Source of the DNA: Roseiarcus sp963806935 | GTDB lineage: Bacteria > Pseudomonadota > Alphaproteobacteria > Rhizobiales > Beijerinckiaceae | NCBI GenBank assembly: GCA_963806935.1 | Contig: CAWEAT010000011.1 | Location: forward strand, 124,001-188,000 | Length of the DNA stretch: 64,000 nucleotides | Direction of reading: 5' to 3' | Shown here: in pieces, positions 50,339 through 58,381 of the stretch | Layout: every line of letters starts with the position of its first letter | How positions within the stretch are numbered: position 1 is the stretch's first letter | Made by a program: the position numbers and the translations under genes | Notes under the pieces: model-generated | The model's database searches: none | What the model saw: only the letters and a program-made list of their open reading frames with translations | Told to the model about the DNA's origin: nothing

Positions 50339-51259
50339 CTATCGCGCCGGCGGCTTCTCGAGGTTCCGCGTGGCCTGCCTGTGGCGCGGCGTGATCAGGC
50401 GCGCGATCGGGCTCTCGACCTTGGCGATGAGGCCCGTCGCCACGCGGGTGTAGCGCGCCGTCGTGTCCAGCTTCTCGTGTCCGAGCAACGCCTGGATCAG
50501 GCGAATATCCTTGCCGTCCTCGAGCAGGTGGGTCGCGAAGGAATGACGCAGCGAATGAAGGGAGACCGCCTTGCGCAGCCCCGCCGCTTTCGTCGCGTCC
50601 TTGAACAGCCGGCCGAACTGGCGCGTCGTCAGATGACCGGCGCGACCGGGAAAAAGCCAGCGCTGTTGCGGCGTCACGCCGGCGTCACGCCGTTTCGGCC
50701 GCGCCTTCCACCATTGTCGCAGCAGGTCGAGGATCTCGGGCGGAAGCATCACGTTCCGGTCCTTGCGGCCTTTCGACTGCACGACGCGAATGATCATCTG
50801 GTCGCTGTCGATGTCGCACACCCGCAGCCGCGTCACCTCGCTGGCCCGCAGCCCGCAGCCATACGCGACCGACAGCATCGCCCGCGCCTTGAGGCTCGTC
50901 GCCATGGTCAGGACGCGCCTGATCTCCTCGGGGCTCAGCACCGGCGGCAGCTTCAGCGGCTCCTTCATGTGCCAGATCTCGGCCGCCAGGTCGTGGCGGC
51001 GCAGCGTGACCCGGAACAGGAAGCGCACCCCGGTCACGATCCGGTTGCGGTTGCAGATGCTCGCGCCGCTCTCGACGAGGTGCAGTTGGAAGAGGCGCAC
51101 CTCGTCCGCCGTCGCCGTGTCCGGCGAACGCCCGAGCCAGGCGGCGAACCGCTTGCAGCTGGAAAGGTGGCCGCGTTGCGTGTGCGGGTCGAGCTTGCGC
51201 GCGGCCATGTCGTCGATCATACGCTGACGCAGTGGGCTGACAGTGTCGGTCTTGCTCAT
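50339..51259 (-). CDS. IS91-associated tyrosine recombinase, copy 2
   Basis: The protein is identical to the copy-1 recombinase, with all catalytic residues (Arg, His-x-x-Arg, His, Tyr). The ATG at 51259 is preferred for the same ribosome-binding-site reason; 51289 is the alternative. Confidence 0.9.
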   Translation of the reverse strand: MSKTDTVSPLRQRMIDDMAARKLDPHTQRGHLSSCKRFAAWLGRSPDTATADEVRLFQLHLVESGASICNRNRIVTGVRFLFRVTLRRHDLAAEIWHMKEPLKLPPVLSPEEIRRVLTMATSLKARAMLSVAYGCGLRASEVTRLRVCDIDSDQMIIRVVQSKGRKDRNVMLPPEILDLLRQWWKARPKRRDAGVTPQQRWLFPGRAGHLTTRQFGRLFKDATKAAGLRKAVSLHSLRHSFATHLLEDGKDIRLIQALLGHEKLDTTARYTRVATGLIAKVESPIARLITPRHRQATRNLEKPPAR

Positions 51260-51466
51260 GGAGAGCTCCATCCTGAGTGAGGTTCGCAACGCCTCGATCT
51301 CAGGACGGGGCTCTCCGTAGCGCCATCGCTATTCTATCCGCCTGCTACCCAGCCTCCCGGCTCACGCCACCCCGCGCAGCGGGGCCGGAGCGGAGCGACT
51401 TCGTGCTTTGGCGCAACGGACGCCTTGAGCCGAAGTCCGCTTTGTTGCGCATCCCTTCCGTTGCAG

Positions 51467-51513
51467 GGACGGGCTGGATCGTCTGCAAACGGACGGGCTG
51501 GATCGTGTGCAAA
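51467..51513. repeat. 24-base tandem duplication beside the IS91 pair
   Basis: A 23-base block at 51467-51489 recurs at 51491-51513 with one mismatch (TCTGC against TGTGC), giving a 24-base period. It lies between the IS91 end and the DUF1254/1214 remnant. Confidence 0.75.
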
Positions 51514-51552
51514 GTGTGGAACTTTCGCGTTGGACGCTGGGCCAACGAATGA

Positions 51553-52091
51553 CCGGTTCAGTTCTATCTAATCGACATCCATGACAAAGACGGCAATGCC
51601 TTCGATGGCGATAGCACCTACCGCTTGACCGTTCCTGCCAACGTGCCGGTCCAGCAATATTGGTCAGTGACAGCCTACGATCGCGAGACGCATGCTCTCA
51701 TCCGCAACATGCCGCGCGCGAGTCGGTCCTCGCAGATTGCCGAGATGGCGAAGAACGCTGACGGCTCCGTTGATATCTGTTTTGGACCGAAGGCGCCCCA
51801 CGGCAAAGAGGCCAATTGGGTGCCGACCGACGCGGCGCGGAGGTTCGAATTGATGTTCGGGCTTCGCGGCCGACTAAAGCGCTCTCCGACAAAGCGTGGA
51901 AGTTGCCGGATGTTGAGAAGATCGCCGATGTCTCACCGACGACAGATGCCCTTCCGGACGCCGCAGTACCCGTCACCGCCGATAACTTCCCCCGTGCCGA
52001 AAGCGACCTCTACTTCTCCATCATCGCGAAGCGCGGAGGCCTCGATAGCAATATATCCTTTTCGGAAGATAGCCGACTTGTAGTTGCAAAC
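51553..52091 (+). pseudogene. DUF1214/DUF1254 gene remnant
   Basis: The frame starts directly after a stop and gives a C-terminal DUF1214 domain ('STYRLTVPANVPVQQYWSVTAYDRET', 'GSVDICFGPKAPHGKEANW'). A missing base near 51873 shifts the frame to 'PTKALSDKAWKLPDVEKIAD', which runs on into 'VPVTADNFPRAESDLYFS', the typical start of a DUF1254 domain. The original was thus probably a tandem DUF1254-DUF1214 protein or two fused genes. It is cut on the left near the IS91 pair and on the right by the IS3-type element at 52092. Confidence 0.75.
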
Positions 52092-52167
52092 TGAACTGGA
52101 CCCCATTCGTGGGACCGCGGGGGGTTGGATTTAAGGTGTAATCTCGCCTGCCCTTGTCCTTCAATAA

Positions 52168-53107
52168 TCAAGCCGCCTGTTGCTGCTTCTGCTTTTGCTG
52201 TGGGCATGTGGGCAACGCGTTTGCGTTGTCCAAGCGAAGCGGCATATCCACAGCCCTCGCCGCCGCCTCGATTTTGTCCATGCCGGCCCGCCACACCGCC
52301 ATCGGCATCTGGTTGTTCATCGCCTGGTGCGGGCGTCGAAAATTGTAAAAACTCATCCAGGAACCGATGCCGGCCCGCGCCTCGCGGCCATCGGCGTAGG
52401 CTTTCAGATGCACCTCTTCATACTTGATTGAGCGCCACAGCCGTTCGATGAAAATGTTGTCCATGAAGCGGCCGCGTCCGTCCATCGAAATTGCGCCGCC
52501 AGCCGCCGCGAGCCTGCCGGCGAAAGCCTCGGCGGTGAAAGTGGAGCCCTGATCGGTATTGAAAATCCGTTCCGAACCGAAGCATCGCCTCCTCCAGCGC
52601 CGCCGCGCAGAAGCTCGCATCGTTGGTGTTCGACAGCCGCCATGCCAGAACCGCCCGGCTTGCCCAGTCGATGATCGCCGCCAGATAGAGGAAGCCGCAC
52701 GCCATCGGGATAAAGGTCACGTCGGCCGCCCACACGTGGTTCGGCTCGACAATCTTCAGGCCGCGCAGCAGGTAAGGGTATATCTTGTGCTCGGGCGCGG
52801 CTTTGCTCGTGCCAGGGCGTGGAACCAGCGCCTCGATCCCCATCACCCGCATCAGCCGCCGCACGCGCTTGCGGTTGACTCCACGGCCTTTCTTGTTGAG
52901 TTCGAAGGTCATTCGCCGCGAGCCGTAGAACGGAAGTTCGAGATGCAGTTCGTCGATCCGGCGCATCACCGCCAGATCGTCCACGCTGGTGACGGGCTTA
53001 GGGCGGTAGACCCCCGAGCGCGCCACGCCCACAAGCGCGCATTGACGGCGCACCGACAGGTCCTTGCCAGGCCGTTCGACCATCGCTCTTCGATCGGGCG
53101 CGCTCAT
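52168..53107 (-). pseudogene. IS3 OrfB transposase, frameshifted, copy 1
   Basis: This is an rve-type DDE transposase. The first part (from ATG 53107) has the HTH_21 region 'VRRQCALVGVARSGVYR' and 'NHVWAADVTFIPMACGFLYLAAIIDWASRAVLAW' with the first Asp. It breaks after 'LEEAMLRFGTDF'. The remainder, 'IFNTDQGSTFTAEAFAG' (second Asp) and 'FIERLWRSIKYEEVHLKAY' (Glu), continues in another frame to 52168. The break lies at the TTTT near 52570 and occurs in both copies, so it predates the duplication or reflects shared consensus. Its start overlaps the orfA stop (ATGA). Confidence 0.85.
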
Positions 53108-53397
53108 CGCCCTGGCCTCCTGGCCAAGAAATCCCGTTCGACCGTCAGTTGGCCGATCTTGGCGTAAAGCTTGACCGTCTCGCGCTCGCGCTCCTCCTCG
53201 CCATCGCCCGAACCGCTCGCTCCTCGCGCGAACAGGCTCGCGACGTTGTCAAGAACCTGCTTCTTCCAGGCATAAATCTGGTTAGGATGCACCCCGTGCC
53301 GCTTCGCCAGTTCCGGAACCGTCGCATCCTCGCGCAGCGCCTCAAGCGCAATCTTCGCCTTGAACGCCGCATCAAACTTCTTGCGTGACTTCGTCAT
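53104..53397 (-). CDS. IS3 OrfA, copy 1
   Basis: This 97-aa helix-turn-helix protein of the HTH_Tnp_1/IS3 type ('KKFDAAFKAKIALEALREDATVPELAKRHGVHPNQIYAWKKQ') has a C-terminal coiled region that ends 'QLTVERDFLARR'. In IS3 elements OrfA binds the ends, and a frameshift product OrfAB is the active transposase. ATG 53397 was chosen over an in-frame ATG at 53436. Confidence 0.9.
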   Translation of the reverse strand: MTKSRKKFDAAFKAKIALEALREDATVPELAKRHGVHPNQIYAWKKQVLDNVASLFARGASGSGDGEEERERETVKLYAKIGQLTVERDFLARRPGR

Positions 53398-53674
53398 GTC
53401 TCGCTCCATCGGTTGCGACAGAGCAGGACATTTCACACCCTAGCCTATGGTCCTAAATCCGGGGTCCAGCTCAAACAGCGCGAGGAAACCAACGCGAGTT
53501 TTGCAGTTGCCCGCGCAGGCCGCGCATCTTCTGCAGAGTGCGAACACAATAATCTCCAAGCTGTCCCGATGAATTAAGCAAATAACAGTCGCCGGCAGCG
53601 AAGACGAGAAGACGGTTGGTCCAGAGCGCGCAGCGCAGCAATGTGTGACAGGCGCCCAGAGGTCGAGAACCGAT

Positions 53675-53784
53675 GGCACGCCGAGTGGCGAGAGCGGCCT
53701 TTCGCAGGCGGCCGCGGCTCGGTTGTTTGACACGACGCCGAAGACCGTCGCGAAGTGGATCGGGTGGTTTGAAGCCGAGGGGGG
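53675..53784 (+). mobile_element. IS481-type transposase N-terminal scrap
   Basis: About 36 codons ('GLSQAAAARLFDTTPKTVAKWI' and 'GWFEAEG') match the N-terminal helix-turn-helix of a different IS481-type transposase. The frame then runs into the left flank of the IS256 remnant, so the rest was lost. Confidence 0.65.
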
Positions 53785-53836
53785 AGTGTCAGGAATCTTG
53801 TGCGTGGGGCCATAATCGCACCGATGGAGGGCGAGA

Positions 53837-54055
53837 ATGGCGATCAAGAAGGACACGTTGGATGATCTTCTGGCGGGGCGCGACCCGAAGGCTGTGTTTT
53901 CGAAGGACGGTCTTTTCGATGAGCTGAAGAAGGCTTTGGTGGAACGAGTGCTGAACGCTGAGCTGGACGACCATCTTGACCATGATGCAGCGGAGGGGTC
54001 GCGGAACCGTCGCAACGGCTATTCGAAGAAGACGGTCCTGACGGAGACGGCGGAT
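53837..54055 (+). mobile_element. IS256-family transposase N-terminal remnant
   Basis: The first 72 codons of an IS256 (mutator-type) transposase are present: 'MAIKKDTLDDLLAGRDPKAVFSKDG', 'ALVERVLNAELDDHLDHD' and 'GSRNRRNGYSKKTVLTETA'. Similarity ends near 54055, before any catalytic residue. About 300 bases (54056-54359) with no recognisable gene follow, and must contain the promoter of the truncated Nudix gene. Confidence 0.82.
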
Positions 54056-54359
54056 CCCATTTCTCTACCCGCGGAAGCCATGACGGTGGCCCCCGCGGAA
54101 TAGGTCGGCAAGCTCTGCATCGCGCAAGGTCCGCTTCGCGCGTTCGTCTGTGAAGCAATCTCTGGGAGAGCGTCCATGCGGCGTTGCCGTCCGAACAAAA
54201 GGAAACTGCGCAAAACCGACATTTCGGTGTCGTTTATTGCGCCTCCCTCTCCGATAGAATTTGGACGGCGGCTGCCGAAGTCTCCCTCGCCAATGGGTGG
54301 TGGATGACCCCGCGACGAAATGGGGGCAATCCTTTGCGCCGCAACTGAGGCTGAGCGCC

Positions 54360-54694
54360 ATGAGCAACAGCTCCTTCGAGAGCTCCGAACCACAACTTCA
54401 AGATCTTTTGGGGGAGCCGATTGTTCGCTTGATCATGCAGGCTGACAACGTCGACGAGCGTAGGCTGCGTACCCTTATTGAGCAAACCGCGGCGCGCATA
54501 AGAAAATGGGGCGATGTCCCGCGCCTGGCAAAGGACTCCCAGGGGGACAAGTCGACGCAATCGGATGACGGTTACCGCCTCGGCGTAGGGATCATGCTGC
54601 TCAACAGCCGAGGCAATATCTTTGTCGGCCAGCGAATCGACGTGAATGAAGAGGCTTGGCAGATGCCGCAGGGCGGCGTTGAGGAAGGGGAAGC
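54360..54694 (+). pseudogene. Nudix hydrolase (RppH-like), truncated by IS3 copy 2
   Basis: ATG 54360 opens a frame with an N-terminal helical segment of about 65 residues ('DLLGEPIVRLIMQADNVDERRLRTLIEQTAARI'). A Nudix start follows: 'YRLGVGIMLLNSRGNIFVGQRID' then 'AWQMPQGGVEEGE'. The IS3-type element begins at 54695, inside the Nudix box, so the catalytic glutamates are gone. RppH enzymes remove 5' pyrophosphate from mRNA. The missing half is not found on the other side of the element. The N-terminal helical part is unusual for RppH and may be a separate small protein read through in frame. Confidence 0.75.
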
Positions 54695-54770
54695 TGAACT
54701 GGACCCCATTCGTGGGACCGCGGGGGGTTGGATTTAAGGTGTAATCTCGCCTGCCCTTGTCCTTCAATAA

Positions 54771-55710
54771 TCAAGCCGCTTGTTGCTGCTTCTGCTTTTG
54801 CTGTGGGCATGTGGGCAACGCGTTTGCGTTGTCCAAGCGAAGCGGCATATCCACAGCCCTCGCCGCCGCCTCGATTTTGTCCATGCCGGCCCGCCACACC
54901 GCCATCGGCATCTGGTTGTTCATCGCCTGGTGCGGGCGTCGAAAATTGTAAAAACTCATCCAGGAACCGATGCCGGCCCGCGCCTCGCGGCCATCGGCGT
55001 AGGCTTTCAGATGCACCTCTTCATACTTGATTGAGCGCCACAGCCGTTCGATGAAAATGTTGTCCATGAAGCGGCCGCGTCCGTCCATCGAAATTGCGAC
55101 GCCAGCCGCCGCGAGCCTGCCGGCGAAAGCCTCGGCGGTGAAAGTGGAGCCCTGATCGGTATTGAAAATCCGTTCCGAACCGAAGCATCGCCTCCTCCAG
55201 CGCCGCCGCGCAGAAGCTCGCATCGTTGGTGTTCGACAGCCGCCATGCCAGAACCGCCCGGCTTGCCCAGTCGATGATCGCCGCCAGATAGAGGAAGCCG
55301 CACGCCATCGGGATAAAGGTCACGTCGGCCGCCCACACGTGGTTCGGCTCGACAATCTTCAGGCCGCGCAGCAGGTAAGGGTATATCTTGTGCTCGGGCG
55401 CGGCTTTGCTCGTGCCAGGGCGTGGAACCAGCGCCTCGATCCCCATCACCCGCATCAGCCGCCGCACGCGCTTGCGGTTGACTCCACGGCCTTTCTTGTT
55501 GAGTTCGAAGGTCATTCGCCGCGAGCCGTAGAACGGAAGTTCGAGATGCAGTTCGTCGATCCGGCGCATCACCGCCAGATCGTCCACGCTGGTGACGGGC
55601 TTAGGGCGGTAGACCCCCGAGCGCGCCACGCCCACAAGCGCGCATTGACGGCGCACCGACAGGTCCTTGCCAGGCCGTTCGACCATCGCTCTTCGATCGG
55701 GCGCGCTCAT
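54771..55710 (-). pseudogene. IS3 OrfB transposase, frameshifted, copy 2
   Basis: It has the same two-frame structure as copy 1, with the break at the same TTTT. One residue differs after the break (Val for Gly in 'GRLAAAGVAIS'). Catalytic Asp, Asp and Glu are all present but split between the two frames. Confidence 0.85.
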
Positions 55711-56000
55711 CGCCCTGGCCTCCTGGCCAAGAAATCCCGTTCGACCGTCAGTTGGCCGATCTTGGCGTAAAGCTTGACCGTCTCGCGCTCGCGCTCCTCC
55801 TCGCCATCGCCCGAACCGCTCGCTCCTCGCGCGAACAGGCTCGCGACGTTGTCAAGAACCTGCTTCTTCCAGGCATAAATCTGGTTAGGATGCACCCCGT
55901 GCCGCTTCGCCAGTTCCGGAACCGTCGCATCCTCGCGCAGCGCCTCAAGCGCAATCTTCGCCTTGAACGCCGCATCAAACTTCTTGCGTGACTTCGTCAT
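55707..56000 (-). CDS. IS3 OrfA, copy 2
   Basis: The 97-aa helix-turn-helix product is identical to copy 1, and its stop overlaps the start of orfB by four bases. Confidence 0.9.
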   Translation of the reverse strand: MTKSRKKFDAAFKAKIALEALREDATVPELAKRHGVHPNQIYAWKKQVLDNVASLFARGASGSGDGEEERERETVKLYAKIGQLTVERDFLARRPGR

Positions 56001-56095
56001 GTCTCGCTCCATCGGTTGCGACAGAGCAGGACATTTCACACCCTAGCCTATGGTCCTAAATCCGGGGTCCAGCTCATCGACCACGACCGCCGACA

Positions 56096-56476
56096 TCAAG
56101 AAACTTGAGCGGCGCGGGAGGGTTTGACGTCGCAGAACGACCTATAGAGCACGTCGATAACGGCGCGCACCTTATCGTTGGCGATGCTGTAATAGATCGT
56201 CTTGCCGTCGCGGCGCGCGGCGACGAGGCCTTCGAGACGCAACCGCGCCAACTGCTGGGACACCGTCGACTGGCGCAACGATAGGAACTCTTCCAACTTG
56301 CCGACGGACTTTTCGCCCTCCAGCAAATTGCACAGAATTAGGAGCCGCGACTCATGGGCCAGCGCCTTGAGAAACTCGCTAGCTTCGCGGGCGCTCTCGG
56401 CCATCTGTTCGATGTCCATTGTGTGTTGCATCGGCTCGAGCGGCTTCGCGAGGGCCATGGGATGATCACCGTTCAT
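56096..56476 (-). CDS. bigR: ArsR-family repressor of the BigR/SqrR persulfide-sensing type
   Basis: This cytoplasmic winged-helix repressor has up to 126 aa. It has Cys at residues 49 ('RLLILCNLLEGEKSVG') and 115 ('YRSFCDVKPS'). The 66-residue spacing equals that of the redox pair Cys41/Cys107 in SqrR, where persulfide links the two and releases DNA. The recognition helix is 'LSLRQSTVSQQLARLRLEGLV'. BigR/SqrR controls sulfide and thiosulfate detoxification genes, which matches the neighbours here. A promoter overlaps the start region; ATG 56476 leaves almost no leader, so ATG 56458 may be the true start. It lies next to IS3 copy 2. Confidence 0.88.
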   Translation of the reverse strand: MNGDHPMALAKPLEPMQHTMDIEQMAESAREASEFLKALAHESRLLILCNLLEGEKSVGKLEEFLSLRQSTVSQQLARLRLEGLVAARRDGKTIYYSIANDKVRAVIDVLYRSFCDVKPSRAAQVS

Positions 56477-56492
56477 TTTCGTATATGAGAAT
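56477..56492. promoter_or_regulatory. Candidate BigR/SqrR operator at its own promoter
   Basis: TTTC-N8-GAAT matches the SqrR site ATTC-N8-GAAT at 7 of 8 positions and lies within a longer imperfect palindrome (56475-56494). It overlaps the candidate -10 of bigR, which suggests autorepression. Confidence 0.5.
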
Positions 56493-56516
56493 ATCCTACT
56501 GTCGATAAATCGGCAA
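56488..56516 (-). promoter_or_regulatory. Candidate bigR promoter
   Basis: On the minus strand, TTGCCG (56511-56516) and TATTCT (56488-56493) are 17 bases apart. The -10 lies within the candidate operator. Confidence 0.4.
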
Positions 56517-56558
56517 TCCTATGGAAGCCCCTGGCGCTCGATGGGGAAGCCCTCAAAC

Positions 56559-57692
56559 TCATCGGGCGGCAAGCAGCCACAGGAGCGGAACGACGAACAT
56601 CATTGCCGTCGTGCTCAGCACAACCAACATGTGCCTCGGCCCGACGCGGAGAAGCGCTCCTAGCGACGTGTTCAAACCAAGGGCTGCGATCGCGATCAGC
56701 AGACCCCACCGCGACGCCTCGACCAGGGCGGACTTCACCGGCAGCGCAATGAGGTCGAGCGAGTTGATGACAACGAAAGCCAGGAACATGATAGCAAAGA
56801 CGGGGACCGGAACCTTGGCGTTGTGCGAATCGCCGCCTTGCGAGGAGAACCACCAGCCGACCCCGAGCACCACAGGCAGCAACATGAAGACGCGGAACAA
56901 CTTGACGATCGTCGCGACGTTTCCTGCGGTGTCGGAAACGGCATAACCCGCGCCGACGACCTGAGCGACGTCGTGGATCGACGCGCCAAGGAATATGCCG
57001 GTTGTGCGCTGATCGAATCCGAGAGCCATGCAGATCGGCGGGTAGACGACCATCGCGACAGTCGCCAGGATATTGACGGTGATGGCGACGAAAACGGTGT
57101 CGGATTCGCGGTCCTTATAATGGGGCAGAACGGAAGCTGCCGCCAACGCGGCCGAAGCGCCGCAGACGGCCGTCGCGGCCCCCGCCAGGGCGCCATAAAG
57201 ATCGCCGCGGCCGAACAGACGCGCGAACAGAACGCCGGAGACGAGAGTGACCGCCATCGCGACCACGACCATGACCGCCGTTCCGACGCCCAGGCCAATG
57301 ATGTCGGCAAGAGCGATTTTCAGGCCAAACGACGCGATCGCCCAGCGCAGGATTTTCTTGATGGCGAAGGTCGTGCCGACGGTGAACGCCGGCCGGTCCG
57401 CGACCGGATGCAGGACCACGCCGATCAGAAGCGCGATGACCGGCGCCGTGATCGTGATTTTCCTGCCGACGATCGCTAACGCGAACTTAGTCGTCATCGG
57501 CTCGATCTGGACGGCCAGAAGCGCGAGCGCGCCCGCCAAAATCAGCCCGGGCGCGAGTTTGGCGAGGAAGCCGAAGGAGTCCGCCGCGCTGATCCAACCG
57601 ACAGACCGGCTCGCCGTGGCTTGCTTTAATCGGATCCCACCGGCAGGGTCGGGAAGGCTGTCGCGCATCGGCTTCGTTCGTTCTGACGACAT
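56559..57692 (-). CDS. YeiH family putative sulfur-anion transporter
   Basis: This membrane protein of about 377 aa and ten or more helices belongs to the YeiH/Cons_hypoth698 family, often annotated as a putative sulfate exporter. Conserved motifs are 'GAATAVCGASAALAAASVLP', 'SIHDVAQVVGAGYA' and 'RWGLLIAIAALGLNTSLG'. Members occur in sulfite/sulfonate and sulfur-oxidation loci; the substrate has not been proven. ATG 57692 is preferred over a TTG at 57710. It lies upstream of bigR on the same strand with an 82-bp gap. A SqrR-like site is 78 bases before the start. It may expel sulfate or sulfite formed by thiosulfate oxidation. Confidence 0.87.
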   Translation of the reverse strand: MSSERTKPMRDSLPDPAGGIRLKQATASRSVGWISAADSFGFLAKLAPGLILAGALALLAVQIEPMTTKFALAIVGRKITITAPVIALLIGVVLHPVADRPAFTVGTTFAIKKILRWAIASFGLKIALADIIGLGVGTAVMVVVAMAVTLVSGVLFARLFGRGDLYGALAGAATAVCGASAALAAASVLPHYKDRESDTVFVAITVNILATVAMVVYPPICMALGFDQRTTGIFLGASIHDVAQVVGAGYAVSDTAGNVATIVKLFRVFMLLPVVLGVGWWFSSQGGDSHNAKVPVPVFAIMFLAFVVINSLDLIALPVKSALVEASRWGLLIAIAALGLNTSLGALLRVGPRHMLVVLSTTAMMFVVPLLWLLAAR

Positions 57693-57769
57693 TCGAATTT
57701 TGACCCCCAACGAGGACGCCGACCAAGCCGGGCGACCGCTGCGACGCTACGGTCCGTTCATATAGTCAC

Positions 57770-57785
57770 ATTCGATTATTAGTAT
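57770..57785. promoter_or_regulatory. Candidate BigR/SqrR operator upstream of yeiH
   Basis: ATTC-N8-GTAT matches ATTC-N8-GAAT at 7 of 8 positions. It lies in an AT-rich patch 78 bases before the yeiH start. Confidence 0.4.
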
Positions 57786-58318
57786 TTTTTGCTTGATGCG
57801 TCTACCCCTGAGAAAACCAGAGCATTCAAGACGCCGCAGTTCTCGGCGCCCCCGACTGGCGGCGGATCGTCCCGACGAGCAAATGTCTTACGCGCCACAT
57901 CGATCGACCTGATCGAAGGCCGTCCGGAGGATTTGCTGACATGGTCTGATGCCGCATCCCTTGTCAGGTTGGCCGCGCGACAAGTCGGCGCGATGCGGAA
58001 TCCTCGCCGCTGATCTTCTTTCGATCCCCCGAGCCTGCAACGATCAGGCACCTTGCGCGGCCGGCCTATGCGGGCGTTCCGCTCACCCATCGCGACCATG
58101 CGCTGGCCCGCGTCTTCCCGAAATATGGAATACGCGTCTCACGACCTCGAGAGAACAGAAGGGTTTTTACGGCCTCTTCCTCCTGGATCCCTCGAAGCCC
58201 GGCGGACGGATCGCCAGCCTACGGAAAAGTCGGAGAAGGACGGCTACGGTTAGGGCGCGCGCAGAAATTTTCACGCGACATTTCATCACAGGGGCTTGAC
58301 CAGAGGTTGTAACGATAT

Positions 58319-58334
58319 ATTCGACTATGATAAT
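58319..58334. promoter_or_regulatory. Candidate BigR/SqrR operator upstream of dsrE2
   Basis: ATTC-N8-TAAT matches ATTC-N8-GAAT at 7 of 8 positions. It lies 48 bases before the dsrE2 start, just after a TTGACC at 58296-58301. Confidence 0.45.
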
Positions 58335-58381
58335 GCAATCAGGAAAGTCCGCCAACGGTGCGACCGAGGGAGGGTTATGTC

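Larger units (their letters stand above)
48761..51410 (-). mobile_element. IS91-type element, copy 2 of a tandem pair (2,650 bp)
   Basis: This copy is a direct repeat of 46111-48760 with an offset of exactly 2,650 bases. It joins copy 1 without any spacer, and I saw no difference between the copies. It is followed by GCGCAACGGACGCC. Head-to-tail abutment suits rolling-circle transposition past the terminus, or recombination between copies. Confidence 0.88.
52092..53473 (-). mobile_element. IS3-family element, copy 1 (1,382 bp)
   Basis: The ends TGAACTGGACCCC (left) and GGGGTCCAGCTCA (right) form imperfect inverted repeats. A 3-bp duplication AAC flanks the element (52089-52091 and 53474-53476), as expected for IS3. 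It encodes orfA and orfB on the minus strand. Confidence 0.88.
54695..56076 (-). mobile_element. IS3-family element, copy 2 (1,382 bp)
   Basis: It has the same ends and length as the copy at 52092, with at least two base differences (near 54779 and 55099). The flanking triplets (AGC and TCG) do not match, so there is no target duplication. This suggests a deletion or recombination next to this copy. Confidence 0.88.
57693..58381. other. Divergent control region of the sulfur cluster
   Basis: These 690 bases separate the leftward yeiH-bigR unit from the rightward dsrE2 unit. I recognise no gene, though 57789-58260 has short open frames that might be scraps. AT-rich patches at 57760-57790 and 58305-58335 each hold a SqrR-like site and probably the two promoters. 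Confidence 0.5.

Noticed and set aside
46111..51410. CRISPR-like or phage tandem repeat
   Set aside because: The 2,650-bp periodicity is two complete IS91-type elements with identical genes, not a repeat-spacer array. No CRISPR array is visible in the window.
57789..58299. Small genes in the divergent control region of the sulfur cluster
   Set aside because: Several frames of 70-116 residues exist on both strands, but none has a good start, a motif or a consistent coding pattern.
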